DNA from: Zelopaecilomyces penicillatus
Taxonomy: Eukaryota; Ascomycota; Sordariomycetes; Hypocreales; Pseudodiploosporaceae
Assembly: GCA_005765155.1 (NCBI GenBank)
Contig: VCCP01000003.1
Coordinates: 3,348,001 to 3,412,000 of the forward strand
Direction: 5' to 3'
DNA: 64,000 nt
Part shown: piece by piece, positions 34,001 to 46,823 of the stretch
Layout: every line of letters starts with the position of its first letter
How positions within the stretch are numbered: position 1 is the stretch's first letter
Program-made: the position numbers and the translations under genes
The notes under the pieces: generated by a model
Told to the model about the DNA's origin: nothing
What the model saw: only the letters and a program-made list of their open reading frames with translations
The model's database searches: none

Positions 34001-35024
34001 TTGGTCCCTAGATATTGCAACATCTTTGTGGATTGTTGTGATTGCCTTTACGTTTGTTGGTTTGCGCCATCTATCATCGGCTCTCGCTTTCAATTGCATT
34101 TTCACAGCTTCCCTATACAAAGTAAGACAGTTTCCAAACCGGTTAATGGTAAACAACCTCAAGTTCAACTTGCATTGGCGGGTAAGCAACAAAGTTTCTA
34201 AATTTGTGTTCGCGCCTCTCCCCCCCTCTGTTAGTTTGAGAGATTCGTCCAGACCACCATCTCAGGCCATATCTCAGCCAATCCCACTACGACCAATCCC
34301 GTTGCGATCAAGTGAGCAGAGACACACCACACAATTCAACTTCATCTAACCAACAAGCGTTACGCTTACGCCCACCACATGGAGGCTTCGACCAAAGATT
34401 GCCCCGCCCCATGTCGAGGTTCAAACTAGCCCCCAAAATGCTTGGGTGGTTGCATCTCCCCATACCTTGTTACAGACTTGGCTGACTTTTTAGAGAGCAG
34501 CGCCTTGCATTAGTTGAGGACGGCTTCGGCTTAGGTATGTATACTTGAACTCGCAGCCTCAATGGCGGCTGGGGGGATCGGTCACTGCGTCAGTCGATCG
34601 ACGATGGAGCTTTGGCATGACACAACACGGGAGCATTCCATCCTTGTGGAGGAGGTTGCGAAAGGGATGGGGATTTCCATAGATCTGTCGACGCCCCTCA
34701 TTCGGTAAGGCGATGGCTATATATTTCTTTTCGTTTGGTTGGTTGGATGGATGGATGGTGTACTGTATATTAAAACGTCGACGTTGTTAGATTAGAGCAG
34801 CTCAGCCAGGGTGTGGGAGTGGTAATATCCATGTTTGCTATCTCCCTATTTACATCCAATATGTAGCCTTCTCTATCGAATATGTACAATCGGTCTTGAT
34901 ATATGAAAGTAGACCGGTGGCTCGCCATCAATATATACAACTAAGGAGAGTTGAATCCGAGTCCCGCTCCTCGGCACCAAATCGCCATGATTGAAATCAT
35001 GCGCATTGCTGGCCCAATCATGCC
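31042..35024. other. Gene-poor stretch of 4 kb
   Basis: Holds the promoter of the Arg/Ser-rich gene, a GT-rich microsatellite (about 31745-31782), an AGGTACCT site (32021-32028), a GGAT repeat near 34740-34758 and several short frames. None shows domain features except the weak candidate at 33580-33786. Confidence 0.5.
33580..33786 (-). CDS. Small hypothetical ORF (68 codons)
   Basis: ATG-initiated frame MPDETPISMMASMCVSFVTA..., with a hydrophobic segment near the N-terminus and three cysteines. The stop is immediately followed by GTATGT, which could be a splice donor if the reading frame is wrong. No homologue recognised; chance is likely. Confidence 0.2.
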   Translation of the reverse strand: MPDETPISMMASMCVSFVTALLPGLANRSFGLSGFGRCAMCNALKYAQALTKAVESHPDGNTDHVDEK

Positions 35025-35646
35025 TCAACCCCTAAACTGATCGGACGGGCGGCCTGACGTCTGTTTGCCCACATTCTGCTGGAACCGGCCTTGGAAGTTT
35101 CCTGGCGTATTGTATTCGCAGACCACATACGTGCCGATGCCGCCGCACTGACGCGTTGCGCAGCCAACTTCCTTGGTGTCTTTCCAGACAACCTGTGTAA
35201 AATGGCCAGCTGTGAGAGAGAAGATGGGAATGTTCCAATTGTAGCGAGTGCGTTCTGAACCCCACATGTTTACATAGTATCCCGGACCGTGATTGCCGGT
35301 CGATGACGCGATGTTTTCTCCGTAAGGGCCGCCCTGTTGTAGCCAAATCTGTTAGATTTTACTGTTCATGTAGTTGAATGTGTAACAAAAAGTGGTGTTT
35401 GTTCATTGAACGACGTACCTGATGCCCGAATCTGCAACGGTTTGCCCAGTTCTGAGCATTGTTTGCCAGCTGGTTGTTCCAGCGCAGAGGGCTCGCGCCG
35501 TGTTGCGCACGGTAATAGTTGTGAGCAGCGAGCATTTCGTTGTTGAAAGATGAGGCATCACGAGCATTCAGGTCGATGGGGGTTGCACCAGTCGATCCGG
35601 CGAGGGCGACAGCCCCGAGGCTTGAAAAGAGTGTCTTGGGCAACAT
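35025..35646 (-). CDS. Secreted CAP/SCP (PR-1-like) protein
   Basis: Two exons, 35419-35646 and 35025-35333, encode 178 residues. An N-terminal signal peptide (MLPKTLFSSLGAVALAGSTG, then ATPI) implies secretion. The CAP fold follows: AAHNYYRAQHGASPLRW (H42), GGPYGENIA (E82) and the signature HFTQVVWKDTKEVGCA (His120), then YVVCEYNTPGNF. Cysteines needed for the usual disulfides are present. Fungal CAP proteins bind sterols or lipids and several are virulence- or host-related. Which activity this one has is not visible. The C-terminus ends soon after the CAP domain, so there is no Ser/Thr-rich extension or anchor. The intron 35334-35418 has GTACGT and CAG ends. Confidence 0.93.
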
Positions 35647-35864
35647 GTTTTTTTTTATTGTTCTTTTGATAACTGTCTGTTGTATGTGTGCAGCGAGCGT
35701 GATGTCAATCAATGACTACAAGAAGGAAAGGTCTGGTTTGCGCGATCTGAGGGAGGGCGTGATGCTGCTGATCAAGAACAGAAGAGCGCGGTCGTGGTCT
35801 TTCACTTTGAGAAATTATATTTATTATATTAGCATCCCACCCGGATCGACAGGAGGCCGATGCA

Positions 35865-35872
35865 TATTTATA
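35865..35872 (-). promoter_or_regulatory. TATA box of the CAP gene
   Basis: TATAAATA on the minus strand ~220 bp upstream of the CAP start codon, a plausible distance given a leader of 100-200 nt. Confidence 0.45.
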
Positions 35873-36058
35873 GAATGAGACAAAATAAATCTTGCCGCGG
35901 CCCTTCATAATTCAATGTGCAATGGGAATTAATCTGAATCAGTGAGAATGGGAGATCATTGTGCTGTACAACTTCATCCCACCTTTTGTTGGGTGAATGC
36001 AAGATTATGCGAACGGGTGAGGCGGGCAAACCCGAACATCCAATGAATGAACAAAAGC

Positions 36059-36083
36059 AAAAAAAAAAAAAAAAAAAAAAAAA
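36059..36083 (+). repeat. Poly-A tract (25 A)
   Basis: Uninterrupted run of A on the plus strand. No adjacent retroelement features such as target-site duplications were seen. Confidence 0.95.
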
Positions 36084-36301
36084 CACGGACCAGGAAACCG
36101 CCATGCCCGAACGACGGGACACACAAAATGAAGGTTCATTGCTAGACCCCATCTCCAACGTGACTTTCCTAAGGCTGTACAAGAACATGAAATAGAATAA
36201 AACAAAAATAAAAAAGAGAGATCTAAAACATGAATAAAAATGACACACTTGCCCAATCAGGATACTAAATCATCCTGTCTCACATCTCCAATAGGAAGGA
36301 T

Positions 36302-36335
36302 AAAAAAAAAGGGGGGGGGGGGGGGGCTTTTTTTT
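36302..36335 (+). repeat. A9-G16-C-T8 homopolymer block
   Basis: Nine A (36302-36310), sixteen G (36311-36326), one C and eight T (36328-36335). The A and T arms are complementary and could pair around a G-rich loop. Confidence 0.95.
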
Positions 36336-39300
36336 CGTGGGTTTCGTCGTTTGTGCTTACCGTAATTATTATTATTACCTGAATCACGAAATTGCCCATC
36401 CGGGTAACCAAGTATTTTTGTGGGCCAGCAAACCGTCCCCCCATGCTTGGTGCGTGCTGGAGAAAATAATAATGCTAAAAAGAAACTTCTAGAAGGACTT
36501 TGCCAGAAGGTTCATCAAGTCGTATTTCCTTCATATCTATTTGCTACGTAATCCCAATCCTGCGTTGAGGGGCATATATCATGATGAATCATACTGATGG
36601 ATGGCTGAGGCAACTCGTACGACGCTTGTAGTACCGAATAAAATGTAATATTTAGTCACACGCAGTGAGGTCTTGGCAATAATAGGTATATGCTCAAGAT
36701 AGACAAGTTTGGAGACAATATAACACAGTATGGCTAGGGAATTGATTCATGAGCAGTTTGTTGCTGACGCCTTCCTAGGATGGCGGGCCATCCAATAAGC
36801 TAGGAAACTCTGAATCATTCGCTGTTACAGCAACTTTGTCGGAATGAGTCCGTTGGCTAAAATCTTACGACGCAGATTGGCGAACACGAACAATTGTCTG
36901 ACTTTCCTTGCTTGTCTTGGTGCCCTGGTTTCGTTTGCAAATGCCAAGTTTGTGCTGTGGGGAGATCAAGGAGAACATCAACACACAATGACTCGATCAA
37001 GCATGTACATCCATCCAGTTCAGTCCCTTCAAAAGTGTCAGGCCAGTGTGGTGCAAGCCATGTCACCTTCCCCAGACGTATCATCCGTTCACCCGATAGC
37101 CGTGTGTTCAACTATGTCACACATGTTGGGATACCCTATTTTGTTGCTATTGCATCACCAGACTGGAATGCTGGCCTTGCCATCGAGATAAATAAGCGGC
37201 TTTGCACTTTGGCATCATCAGATTGACTCATATCAATGCGTGTCGATAGGATTGAAGCTTACTTGGGCAAAACACCACATTCCATTCTCAGGTGAGGCGA
37301 CCCTAGACAAACAGGAGGACATCGAACTCGTATTGTCTGTAGTAACTATTAATAGAATGAGAAAATCTAGACTTAAGTATTGCCAATATAGTCAACCTTG
37401 TCGAATTTCCTTTCCAAGTCAGCGTAAACAGCATCTCCGCTGGCTCTGTGACCGGACACAATCCATCGTCAACCCTCTCGTCGCTCCCAACTCACCTCTG
37501 CGGAACGAATAAAACCCCATGATCTAGTTTCTGAATGAGGTCAAACCTCCACCTGTAGTTTAGTTGCTTCTATAAAAGAACGGCTAGTTACTTGTTATTT
37601 GCCCAATTCAATTCTGCTCGTTAGAAACGCACCTACATGTGACTTCCAGCTCATTCTGTCTCCCAATCTCAATGTCCATCAATCTCTGTTGAACATCTCT
37701 TACTGCAACGAAACAAATATTCACCAACACAGCAAAGGCTCATTCACTCAATACTTTTATTTTTGCTAGATCTACTCCTATTAGGATAAATTGGCTAGTA
37801 GTGGTAGCACCAACCAAAGCCAATGACCAGTGCTCCAGTTTCGCACATGGACAACTCAAGTCATGTTCAGTCATTCATCAATGACACGCGTAGACCATAT
37901 ACCACGTAATAATCTATCACAATAAGCTTCAATCGCACCTAAAAGGCGCTATTGATGGATTTTGCATTGGTGTTGTCGTGTTTATATCCAACTGTTGCGA
38001 TATATTGAGTGTCAACAGGAGTTGGTGTTCGGCATCTAGAAGAACTGAAATCACAAGCTTCCACAGTCTTTTCATGGCACTTCTAATGCTATGTAGTTTG
38101 TGTTTTTTTAGAAGAAGAATTAAAACAGATGATGCTCACAAATTATGCTAGCCATGTCGGCCATGAAGCCGATACAGTAGCAAGTAGTTCATACTCGTCC
38201 GGGCATCCAACATGACTGAGAGACAATGATGAACGTCCTATCCAAGTTTATAAAAAGCTCTAATCTATCCATAGCCATGTGCTGCTTCAATTGCAAAATG
38301 ATGTGATGAATCCTTGAGCAATGGGCAAATGGTATGGTAACTTTGATGACAACACCGAATAACACATCTCCACCCCCACAAAGAGCACAGCAGGAATATT
38401 GGTGTTGCTGGTATTGACTTGTCGCCTAATGCTTCTGTTTTCTTCAGCAGATGGTTCCAAATATACAAAATATCAGATTTCGTCTCCAGATATCCAATAT
38501 TTACAAGCGTAGTTACGACCACTACATCTTTCAAAGTATGATATGTTACCATACTTTCCCAACGACTTGAGACTGCATCGCCCAACATTTAATTGTCTAT
38601 CATATGAATCGATTATACAAGATGAAAACAATGATTAAAGTCGAACCTCTTTTTTTCAGTGGCTGTATAAAAGCACCGGGATGTACACCAGCGTCGGCGG
38701 CCACGGCTGGACAAACTGCAAACCTACCCTAGGCTCACCCTGGGAATGTCTAATATGTAGATGCAGCCGGTTAGATGGAAACAAGTAGCCACTGAGAGAG
38801 TTGTTGAGATAATGACATCGCTAGAGGCGAGCGGCAATGCTCCGATTCTTCTAATCGCCATATGTACGTCCTGTTGGCAACTCAAGGTATGCGAGCTGTA
38901 ATGATGGGAATCTGGCGACGCAAACGATGACTGTATAGGTTTGGCTGGTGTTTTTCCTTGTTAGAGAATACCTTGATTAAGTGTGCCTGTCTCAAGAACC
39001 TGCAAGATTGACGTTGGCCAATGAATGACATAATACATACCAGCCAATCACCATCACCAGCCTTAGTCCCCACCCTGATGAACGCGCGCCCAGCGAAACA
39101 GGCATCCATTCCGTCAGTTATTAGGTGGTTACTAGTGCCTGTCGCGATGACATGTGCAGCCTGTCATTGCAACCTACCCACGTTTTGCAGAGTTGAAACG
39201 CAGTGCTGTATTGTCTTCTCCATTCACAATGATGCCTTGAGTGTTTCCCGTCTTTTTCTTGGTTCTTATCGGGCACCAGAATACATTTTGCTCCATTTCT

Positions 39301-39511
39301 TGACCCCCTTTTTTCAACGGCTCCAGTTTCTGCCGTGCGTGGACACACACGCTCTGGTCTCCTAATCACCCACCATCCCTAGAGCTTGCTTGCAAGAAGG
39401 ACGCAAGGCTGGCATCTCCATCTGCCACCGTCGCCTCTTCGACTGTCAGCCAATGGCTATAGGAACCCTCCCATCACGTCTATAGCTTTTCCCCCTTTAC
39501 ATCGTTTAACC

Positions 39512-41989
39512 ATGCCTCGCCATCGCCCTGCTACGACGGGCTACGAACGCCTCACCCAGGCCGACCAGTTCAGTGATGATTCCGACAACGATCTGCTCGC
39601 CGAATCTTCTGCAAGTCTGCAGCCTGCTTCAGCTCCCCGATTCGCACCGATCGCCCAGCCACGCCACCGGTCTGGCATGACCAGTCCAAAAAGCGGCCCT
39701 TTCAGACCCAAATACAGTCATCGACGGTCCGGAAGCAATGCTGGGGTCGACATCAAAGCGATCAATGCTCGGCTAGAGAGATGGGCCGAGGAAATTGCTT
39801 CAAGATTCAAACGCAACAAGGGGAGAAGTCTTTTGGGAGAAGAGGAACGATTGGAAATCCACCACTCAGTCTTTCAACCACCGGAGGGAATACGTCCCAT
39901 CACACCCGAAGGCATGGCAGAGCCACAGCCCGGTGTAATGACCAAGGCGGAATTTGAAGTCATCGTCGAAAGCGTACGAACGGCTATACGGCAGGAAGTT
40001 CATCCAAGCATGATTTCACAAGGAAGCTCGGGTAGTTACTTTGCTCGCGATCCTGATGGAAAAATCGTCGGCGTCTTTAAACCCAAGGACGAAGAGCCAT
40101 ATGCTGCCGGTAACCCCAAATGGAACAAGTGGATTCATAGAAACTTGTTCCCCTGCTTTTTTGGGCGAGCCTGGTATGTTATAAATGTCACTCGTCTCCA
40201 CACAGACGGCTCAAGATGCTAACAATCATATGCAGCTTGATTCCTAATCTCTCCTACGTTAGCGAGGCAGCTGCCTATGTACTAGATCGTCAACTTAGAA
40301 CCAATCTTGTTCCATACACCGACGTGGTATGGCTGTCGTCAAAGTCTTTTCACTATCCCTTTTGGGATAGACGCAGTTTCCACAGGAAGAAGAAGCCTCT
40401 GCCGGCTAAACCGGGTAGCTTCCAAGTCTTCTTGAAAGGGTTCAAAGATGCCAACGTCTTCTTGCGAGAACACCCTTGGCCTGACCAATACTGGTCTGGA
40501 TTCCGCTCAAATGACACTCATCGCAAAAAGAAGAAGCGATGGACTGAGAATTGTCGACCTTCTACCGTTGCGTCTGTAGATGAGGCGGGCTCCAGCGATG
40601 ACGAGCATGAAGATCAAGAGTCTGATCCCTCAGGAGCCCCACGTTTTATGTGGACTGAGGCGCTCAAGCAGTCATTCCGTGAGGAGCTTGAGAAGCTAGT
40701 TATTTTGGATTACATCATGAGGAACACTGATCGTGGGCTAGACAACTGGATGGTAAAGATTGATTGGCAAACCAACACAGTTTCTCTGGTATCAGAACCT
40801 GTACACCTCAACATGGAACCGGTTTCCGAGGTGGAGGGTCCTCGACCAGTCAACTCAGCACAAATGCCACCTACTGCAACACGGGCATCTCATCCATATA
40901 GGAGGCAGCAGCCGATGAATGCCTCTAGTCAACGAACAAAAAGAAGCGATCCCAACGTAGCGCTTGGTGCTATTGATAACTCGCTTTCATGGCCATGGAA
41001 ACATCCAGATGCCTGGCGAAGGTTCGTCACTGACCACTTGAACATTTTACATCTATTCGCTTGTATCGTGGCTAATCCAGATCCCATCTAGTTTCCCTTT
41101 TGGCTGGCTATTTCTTCCAGTTGACTTGATTGGCCGACCCTTTTCACAACAGACGCGAGATCACTTCTTGCCGCTTCTTACCTCAACAGCATGGTGGAGC
41201 GAGACACAGCTGGCTCTGAAAAGAGTCTTCCAGATGGATGAAGATTTCCAAGAGCGCATGTTCGCCAGACAGATTGCGGTGATGAAGGGCCAAGCGTGGA
41301 ATGTTGTAGAGGCGCTGAAGACGCCTGATCACGGCCCCTTAGAGCTCACTCGGCGCACAAAGGTTTGCGTTTGGGATGACCTTGTTGATGTTCCGGTTGC
41401 TGTTCCTATGCGCATAACATCCTCAGAAATGCAGCGTAGCACCACTACACAACGACAATCCATGGATGAGGCGGATATCGCAGGATCAGTACCAGTTAGC
41501 CAAGGTCCAGTCGAGGATCTCATCGGCCTCGCGTCAGCCCCAGTGGACATGCCCCATCCAGGACGGTTCGAAATTTCTAGCCCAGTGGAAGAGAGTGCTC
41601 GATCACCCGAGGAGACGTCCATGCATGGCTCCGGAATTCTTGGCTCCGCGACACATGTACCAGTCAGGTCTTCCTCGGACTTCCCACCCAGAGGCCATGC
41701 CGGGAGCTACCAGGGCCCAGCCCGCGATCTCAATGCATATGAGCCCGATCGTCACCACCGTCGCCAGCAGCGACGCTATTCTTACGCCACGATGGCGGCA
41801 CGCCAGCATAGCAACAGCATTGCACAGCAGCTATACGGTGGCGACTGGCATTCCCAAGCCGATGACGATGATCTAGAAGGAGATCTCGGGTATACCGCTG
41901 CTGAGGGTCAAATGGGTAATCAGCGGAAAGTCATCGTGGAACGCCTGGAGGCCGTCAAAAGCAGAAACCCTGTTTTCACCTGGTGTTAA
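39512..41989 (+). CDS. LSB6: Type II phosphatidylinositol 4-kinase (Lsb6-like)
   Basis: It phosphorylates phosphatidylinositol to PI4P on endosomal, vacuolar or plasma membranes. Three exons, 39512-40173, 40236-41021 and 41092-41989, give 781 residues. The PI3/4-kinase type II catalytic domain begins around residue 171 with GSSGSYFARDPDGKIVGVFK (nucleotide-binding loop and Lys). The catalytic loop is at about residue 383 (YIMRNTDRGLDNWMVKID). It continues with AIDNSLSWPWKHPDAWRSF, where the metal-binding Asp lies in AIDNS. Inserts rich in Ser and basic residues are as in fungal members. Introns have GTATGT/CAG and GTTCGT/TAG ends; the second joins WR to SFPFGWLFLP exactly as in the family. 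The ~200-residue C-terminal tail is disordered. The ACCATGC context supports the start. Confidence 0.95.
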
Positions 41990-42498
41990 GCACGCATACC
42001 TGACAGCCTGGTCATCAAAGCGGCCGCTATTGATGCAACAGGCAGGCCTCACATCGGCGTTTAGGGTGTTGGTTTTTTTTTATTTTGGCCAATACGCGTA
42101 TTATTATTCATTACATTGCGGGCCTTGGAATTCCTTGTTGCTGGTTTTTTTTTTCTCAACCAGGTGTTCAGTAGGGGGGGCGAGAGGGGGGCCATGTTGG
42201 GGGCGAAGGTCGCGCACCGTCCTTTCGGGTTCGACCCATTCAGCCGGGTCCAAGTCTTGCAAGGGTCACTTTGAGCATTCATCTCCCCGACTATCCACAA
42301 AATTCGGAATTCGCCACAATATTCCCCTCTCCATTTGGAAGTATGGATCTTGAGTGCTGGGTTTGTTCCGGGCTTATCTTTGAGACGTCCATTTCGAGAC
42401 AAGTTCCCAGGCCCTTAAGAAAACGCCAAGGTGCAAGAAAAAGAAAAGAAAAAGAAATTTTATGCCAGTTTGGTCACAAGAAAACCAATTCGATTTGA

Positions 42499-42972
42499 AT
42501 GGAGTCTTATCTTGCCAGAGTGTGGGCCAAAGAGAGACAGTTAGATCATACAAAGGTAACATGGCGTGCCTTTGCTATCAGGGCTGCGGGAGGCGGTGGC
42601 CCGCTGTTTTGTACATTACTCCTGCCACTCGCGATTGCACGCATTTTGAGAATTGTTCAGATAATCTGGGTTTTGTGTGAGCACATGCTATTAGATGGAC
42701 ATGGGGATGTAGGAAAATTGTCAGTGTGGGTTTTGTACGTTATTGGTTGGAAGAGAGAGCCACGGCACATAGAAAAGCGGCTAGGCATTCGGAATAGAAT
42801 TTGGATGGTTATCATTGTCTCTCCGCTAAGGCCGCTCATTGTCGCAGTTTATTTGAGGCGCGTTTTACCTGGGCTGTGGGGAAAAAAGTCCGGGAATGAC
42901 CTCCCCGACCCAACAGGCCTGGGCCCTGGCGGCAGAGCGCCTTGCCGCACTTTCGCCCACTCAAAGCAGTAG
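42499..42972 (+). CDS. Hypothetical ORF with hydrophobic segments (157 codons)
   Basis: ATG-initiated frame with a hydrophobic stretch (LFCTLLLPLAIARILRIVQ) and a second near the middle, separated by a basic loop. It lies ~0.5 kb past LSB6 on the same strand. No homology recognised, and the length is not decisive. It may be a membrane protein or a chance frame in the LSB6 3' region. Confidence 0.2.
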   Translation: MESYLARVWAKERQLDHTKVTWRAFAIRAAGGGGPLFCTLLLPLAIARILRIVQIIWVLCEHMLLDGHGDVGKLSVWVLYVIGWKREPRHIEKRLGIRNRIWMVIIVSPLRPLIVAVYLRRVLPGLWGKKSGNDLPDPTGLGPGGRAPCRTFAHSKQ

Positions 42973-45900
42973 CGCACCCATCTAGTCCATGGAGATGGTT
43001 GCCTTGAAGAATTGCTTGAAAAAACAAAGCCTGTAGCTCTACCCATTGCTATGCTCTGTTTGTTGTAAAATTGCTGCCAAAGTTACAGAGTCAGACCAAA
43101 CCCGAGACTCTGGTTCCAGATACCGAGGGCTTGGGTCGGCAAAAAAAGGGGCTGGACAACGACCCCACTTCTCTGCTCGGGTTCCGCCGATGGCGTCGAG
43201 CGCCCGTCTTCAAAGTCCTAGAACTAGCGGCAAGGAATAAGCCTCCTACGCCACTAGTCGAGCCTCCCCGAAAGAACATGACTGGCCCTGTTTAACCAGA
43301 GCGAGGTGCAAAGGCACTTGTTCAGTAATTATCCATCGTGGCGGTGTGAGACTTGTTTTTCCAAAGTTCCACGGCACGCTCGAGTGCCTGATCCTTTCTT
43401 TGCGCCGGGCATAACGATCGGCCGGGACATGTGTCGTCCAGTTAGTTGAGCTCAGATGTGCCGCTAGTTGTGTCGAAAGATTAGTCGATACGCCCCAACG
43501 TCAATGAAAGAATAATCAAAGAAGATGCAAAAGTTTTTCCCCTGCCAACCCAGGTCCACAATTCCGCCAACCGATATCCGTTGACTGAGGTACGCACACG
43601 GGAAATATGCCATCAATCAGGAAAGGCAGCCTTGGAGCCGTTCACGGAATTGCTTTTCTCTTCTGACGTGCAGCTGGTATTTGTGTTGCTCTCACACAAC
43701 TCATAGCCAGTCTTTCCCAGCCCCTCAGCGCTCGCTCTCCCTTGCATCGTCGCACTTTCCTATCGTTCCTAATGTGGTAATGAGTGCTCCATGTCGTAGG
43801 TTGTATGTATGTAACCACACATGGCCACCTCAGCCGCTTCTATCCAGTCTGCGCCCGCCACGAATACACCTCGAATCGGAGTGTTCTTGTATGACAGAGT
43901 AAAAATAGGATATGTGATGAGGGTGCAATAGGGGAATACAGAGTTTACAGAAATACCAAACTCTACAAGCACCTTTCTAAGTCGCCGTGTCTTGTAGCTA
44001 AAAGATCTCGATCCTTAGCCATACCTCAACGCCAATCATGTCAAAAGAGTTCAGTCTACACCTATTAGATATAGAAACGCTATGGTACGAAAGTTTTGGT
44101 TAACGAGCTGGGCGCACATGCATTTGTCAGACCCCTGGTCGTATCTGGCCGTTCCAACTTCCAAGGGTGTGTCTGTGTGTGCTGTGCGGTATGGTATGCG
44201 TGACTCGTCAGTAATAGTAATCGACAGCATCCTACTGAGTACCTGCCTACCTGTATGACAGACGGGGCACCATGCCAGTACCCGCGTGTCCATGTAGGCG
44301 GCCCGAAACGAGACCATGCCCGACAGCATAGTTGGCAATCCCGCCAGCCATCGCGGTGCAAAATGAAAATGGTACCTTGAGGAGATTTGGCGCCGTTAAC
44401 GGAGGTAACATTACCTACCCTCTTCCCAACCCTTCCCCATTCGCTCATTGTGCAGTAAAAGAGATTCAAAAGCACAAGATCAAGAGCTTCTAGAGAGAAT
44501 TCTACAGCTCAGGTCAACTGAATAGGAGACTCTTCAGTTATGGAGGAGTCCAAAATCTGGAGACTTGGTTCGGCCTTCCTGAGACCTACCTGTGGTCATG
44601 GTGACCCGCATGGACTGTTGCAGCCCCTGTCGACGGATGTTTCAATCTGCAACGGACCCCGTGGACTCTCGGCTTGGGATGACCTGTCATACCCCCGCCA
44701 TTCTGCGGTCAACCTCTCGCTGGTCCCGAGATGACGGGTTGCCCCTTGTCCATTTCGGCCCTCTCCTCACTTGCTGATTTTAGCACATGGCTCGACACAG
44801 GTAGTCAGTAATATGCCAGGCTTGAGGATCATCATCTGATAGGACGCCCGCATGGTCAGGGCGCATTAGAGGTACTTTGAGTCAGTGTCAACGCGGTACA
44901 TGACAAGCCTTTTTTGCTTTGAGTAGCTCCGGCTGCTGATGTGACTTCGATTTTCTGACATTGCATGTCAACGGCTTGAGCGGAGTTGGGCTTGAAGGAT
45001 GTGTGTAACATGGCGGGGCGTAGTTGTTATTGACGCTGATGGTCAGTCAAAAGAGATTGTAGTTGCATTAAAATGCGGTGCGGAGCTGGTTGAATTAGGT
45101 GCTTCGGATGATTAGAGCGAACCTATTGCCATCCTTGCCTTGTTTCCCGACCAAATCAGAAACGCCGATTATGGTGAGTGGACCTTGCTTGTCCCTCGTA
45201 TTTAATATTAGATGGTGCCTTCCATATCGGCTGGTGGATAACAGTGTACAGTGTTCAAGAAACTTCTTTAGCGACATGACGGGTTATCGCACTCTCAGTC
45301 AGTGTAGTCAACCACACATGCAGCTTCACCTTGGATTCAGCTGGTTATGCCCCAGGTCACCTAGGCCACACCCCTGGAAGCATTAGATTGTTGGTTGCAC
45401 CAGCACAATGGTAGGACATACTGCCCAGCCATAGTAGCGTTTGTCAGTACGATTTCATACCGGGTCCGTGTCCTCGGTATAATATCAACCAGTACTCAGA
45501 GAACAAATATTTTGCGGGGGTGCCTCATGGCTCTGTGCAACGTCATAGAGTAGAGATGGTTTTCGAGGCCAGTGGATCGTTTCTCTTTGTTGTTTTCTAA
45601 TGTGGTCGAGATTTTGACCCTGGTCATGCATCAACAAGAGCTGTCCTTCACAAACGAGACACACATATTGACAACCTGTTCAAGAAATACATTGCAGATG
45701 TCAGTAATATGCGTTGCCTGTCAGATTTCAAGGCACCAAGCCATTCCCCAGAACTCACAAAGAATAGTAAACTGTATAATAACACAAAGTACCGTTGCAC
45801 CCGTAGCTCCGGTACTCGGTCTTCTTTTCAAGGCGTGCACGCTGCCTCGGAATTCAAGGCGGAAACGGCGCCTGGCAATCATAGCGCCTACTGCGCTGCA

Positions 45901-46468
45901 TGAACACAGGGTGTGCACGACAGCCAAGTTAGCCTTACCTTACCAATGCCTGCCTCGGCAAACTAGTATCATTCTGGTTCTTGGTGTCATATGATGCCAG
46001 AGTTTAAGGCTTCATGACATCTAGCCATCGCCAACAATCTTAAGCACCGACCGTTCGTTGTTTGATCTTGAACAGATCTCATCAGCCGGTAGTTTGACAA
46101 ATCCGCCGCAGGAGCAGTTTGGGCTGTGATATATGCAGTCTCAGTATCCCAAGCCCAGCGGATCCCTTGTGCGTCATTGCGTACAATTCGACAGATTAGG
46201 TAGCTGGACCTCACCTTTTTTTGTCGCATACCCCTGACCTCAAGGTGGGCTCAAGGTTGAGGTGGAACAGGCAGCCCGCGAATATTCTGCAACATACTCT
46301 TCTTTGCTCTCACACACCACCAAAAGAAGATCGACCAGTCTTTGGGGGCGACTGCATGTCTGCTACAAGCCAATGTTAATGACTAGGACTGGCTTTCCCC
46401 CACTGTTTCCGGCGAAGCGGCGCACCCTGTGCAGACTGGAGTTCCATCTAGCCACGACTTCCATATGC

Positions 46469-46735
46469 TTAGGTCTCTTTTTGGCCCGATACAACGTTCT
46501 TGAGCCAGTACCGACGCAAGAGGGGCTCGTCTATGTGCGGACTGGGGCCACGCTCAGGGTACCACATGACCTTCAAAGCCTGAATAGTCTCCCACGCAAA
46601 AACCTGGTCGGCAGTCAAGAGCAAGTGAGGTTTATTAAAACATCTCCAGCAAGATTTTAGGAGGATCTTGATATTTCGGAGTGCAACCGCCTCTCTAGCT
46701 TTATTAATCACTATAAATTTCGGAAATGGATTCAC
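46469..46735 (-). other. Coding-like fragment upstream of the methyltransferase gene
   Basis: An open minus-strand stretch ends in a protein-like sequence (AWETIQALKVMWYPERGP, then IDEPLLRRYWLKN). It reads like the last exon or a relic of an unidentified gene. It is divergent from the LaeA-like gene. No family recognised. Confidence 0.25.
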
Positions 46736-46823
46736 AGTTGAGTATACCTGTTGGTCCTAGCTGAGATAGAAGTTAACCAACAAACCTTCCAGGGATGGGA
46801 CTGTTCCCCTCGATGAGACATTT

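Larger units (their letters stand above)
35873..39511. other. Gene-poor stretch of 3.6 kb
   Basis: AT-rich DNA with a 25-A tract, an A9-G16-C-T8 block and short frames only. One frame at 36844-37191 begins with a signal-peptide-like segment, but two other frames over the same bases are also open, so I do not call a gene. The last ~100 bp before 39512 should contain the LSB6 leader. Confidence 0.5.
41990..46823. other. Gene-poor stretch of 4.8 kb
   Basis: LSB6 3' flank, G-rich runs near 42174-42195, and then AT-rich accessory-looking DNA with only short frames. Weak candidates are given separately at 42499-42972 and 46469-46735. Confidence 0.5.

Noticed and set aside
36059..36083. Poly-A tract as the tail of a retroposed sequence
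   Set aside because: No coding remnant, target-site duplication or element body is visible next to it.
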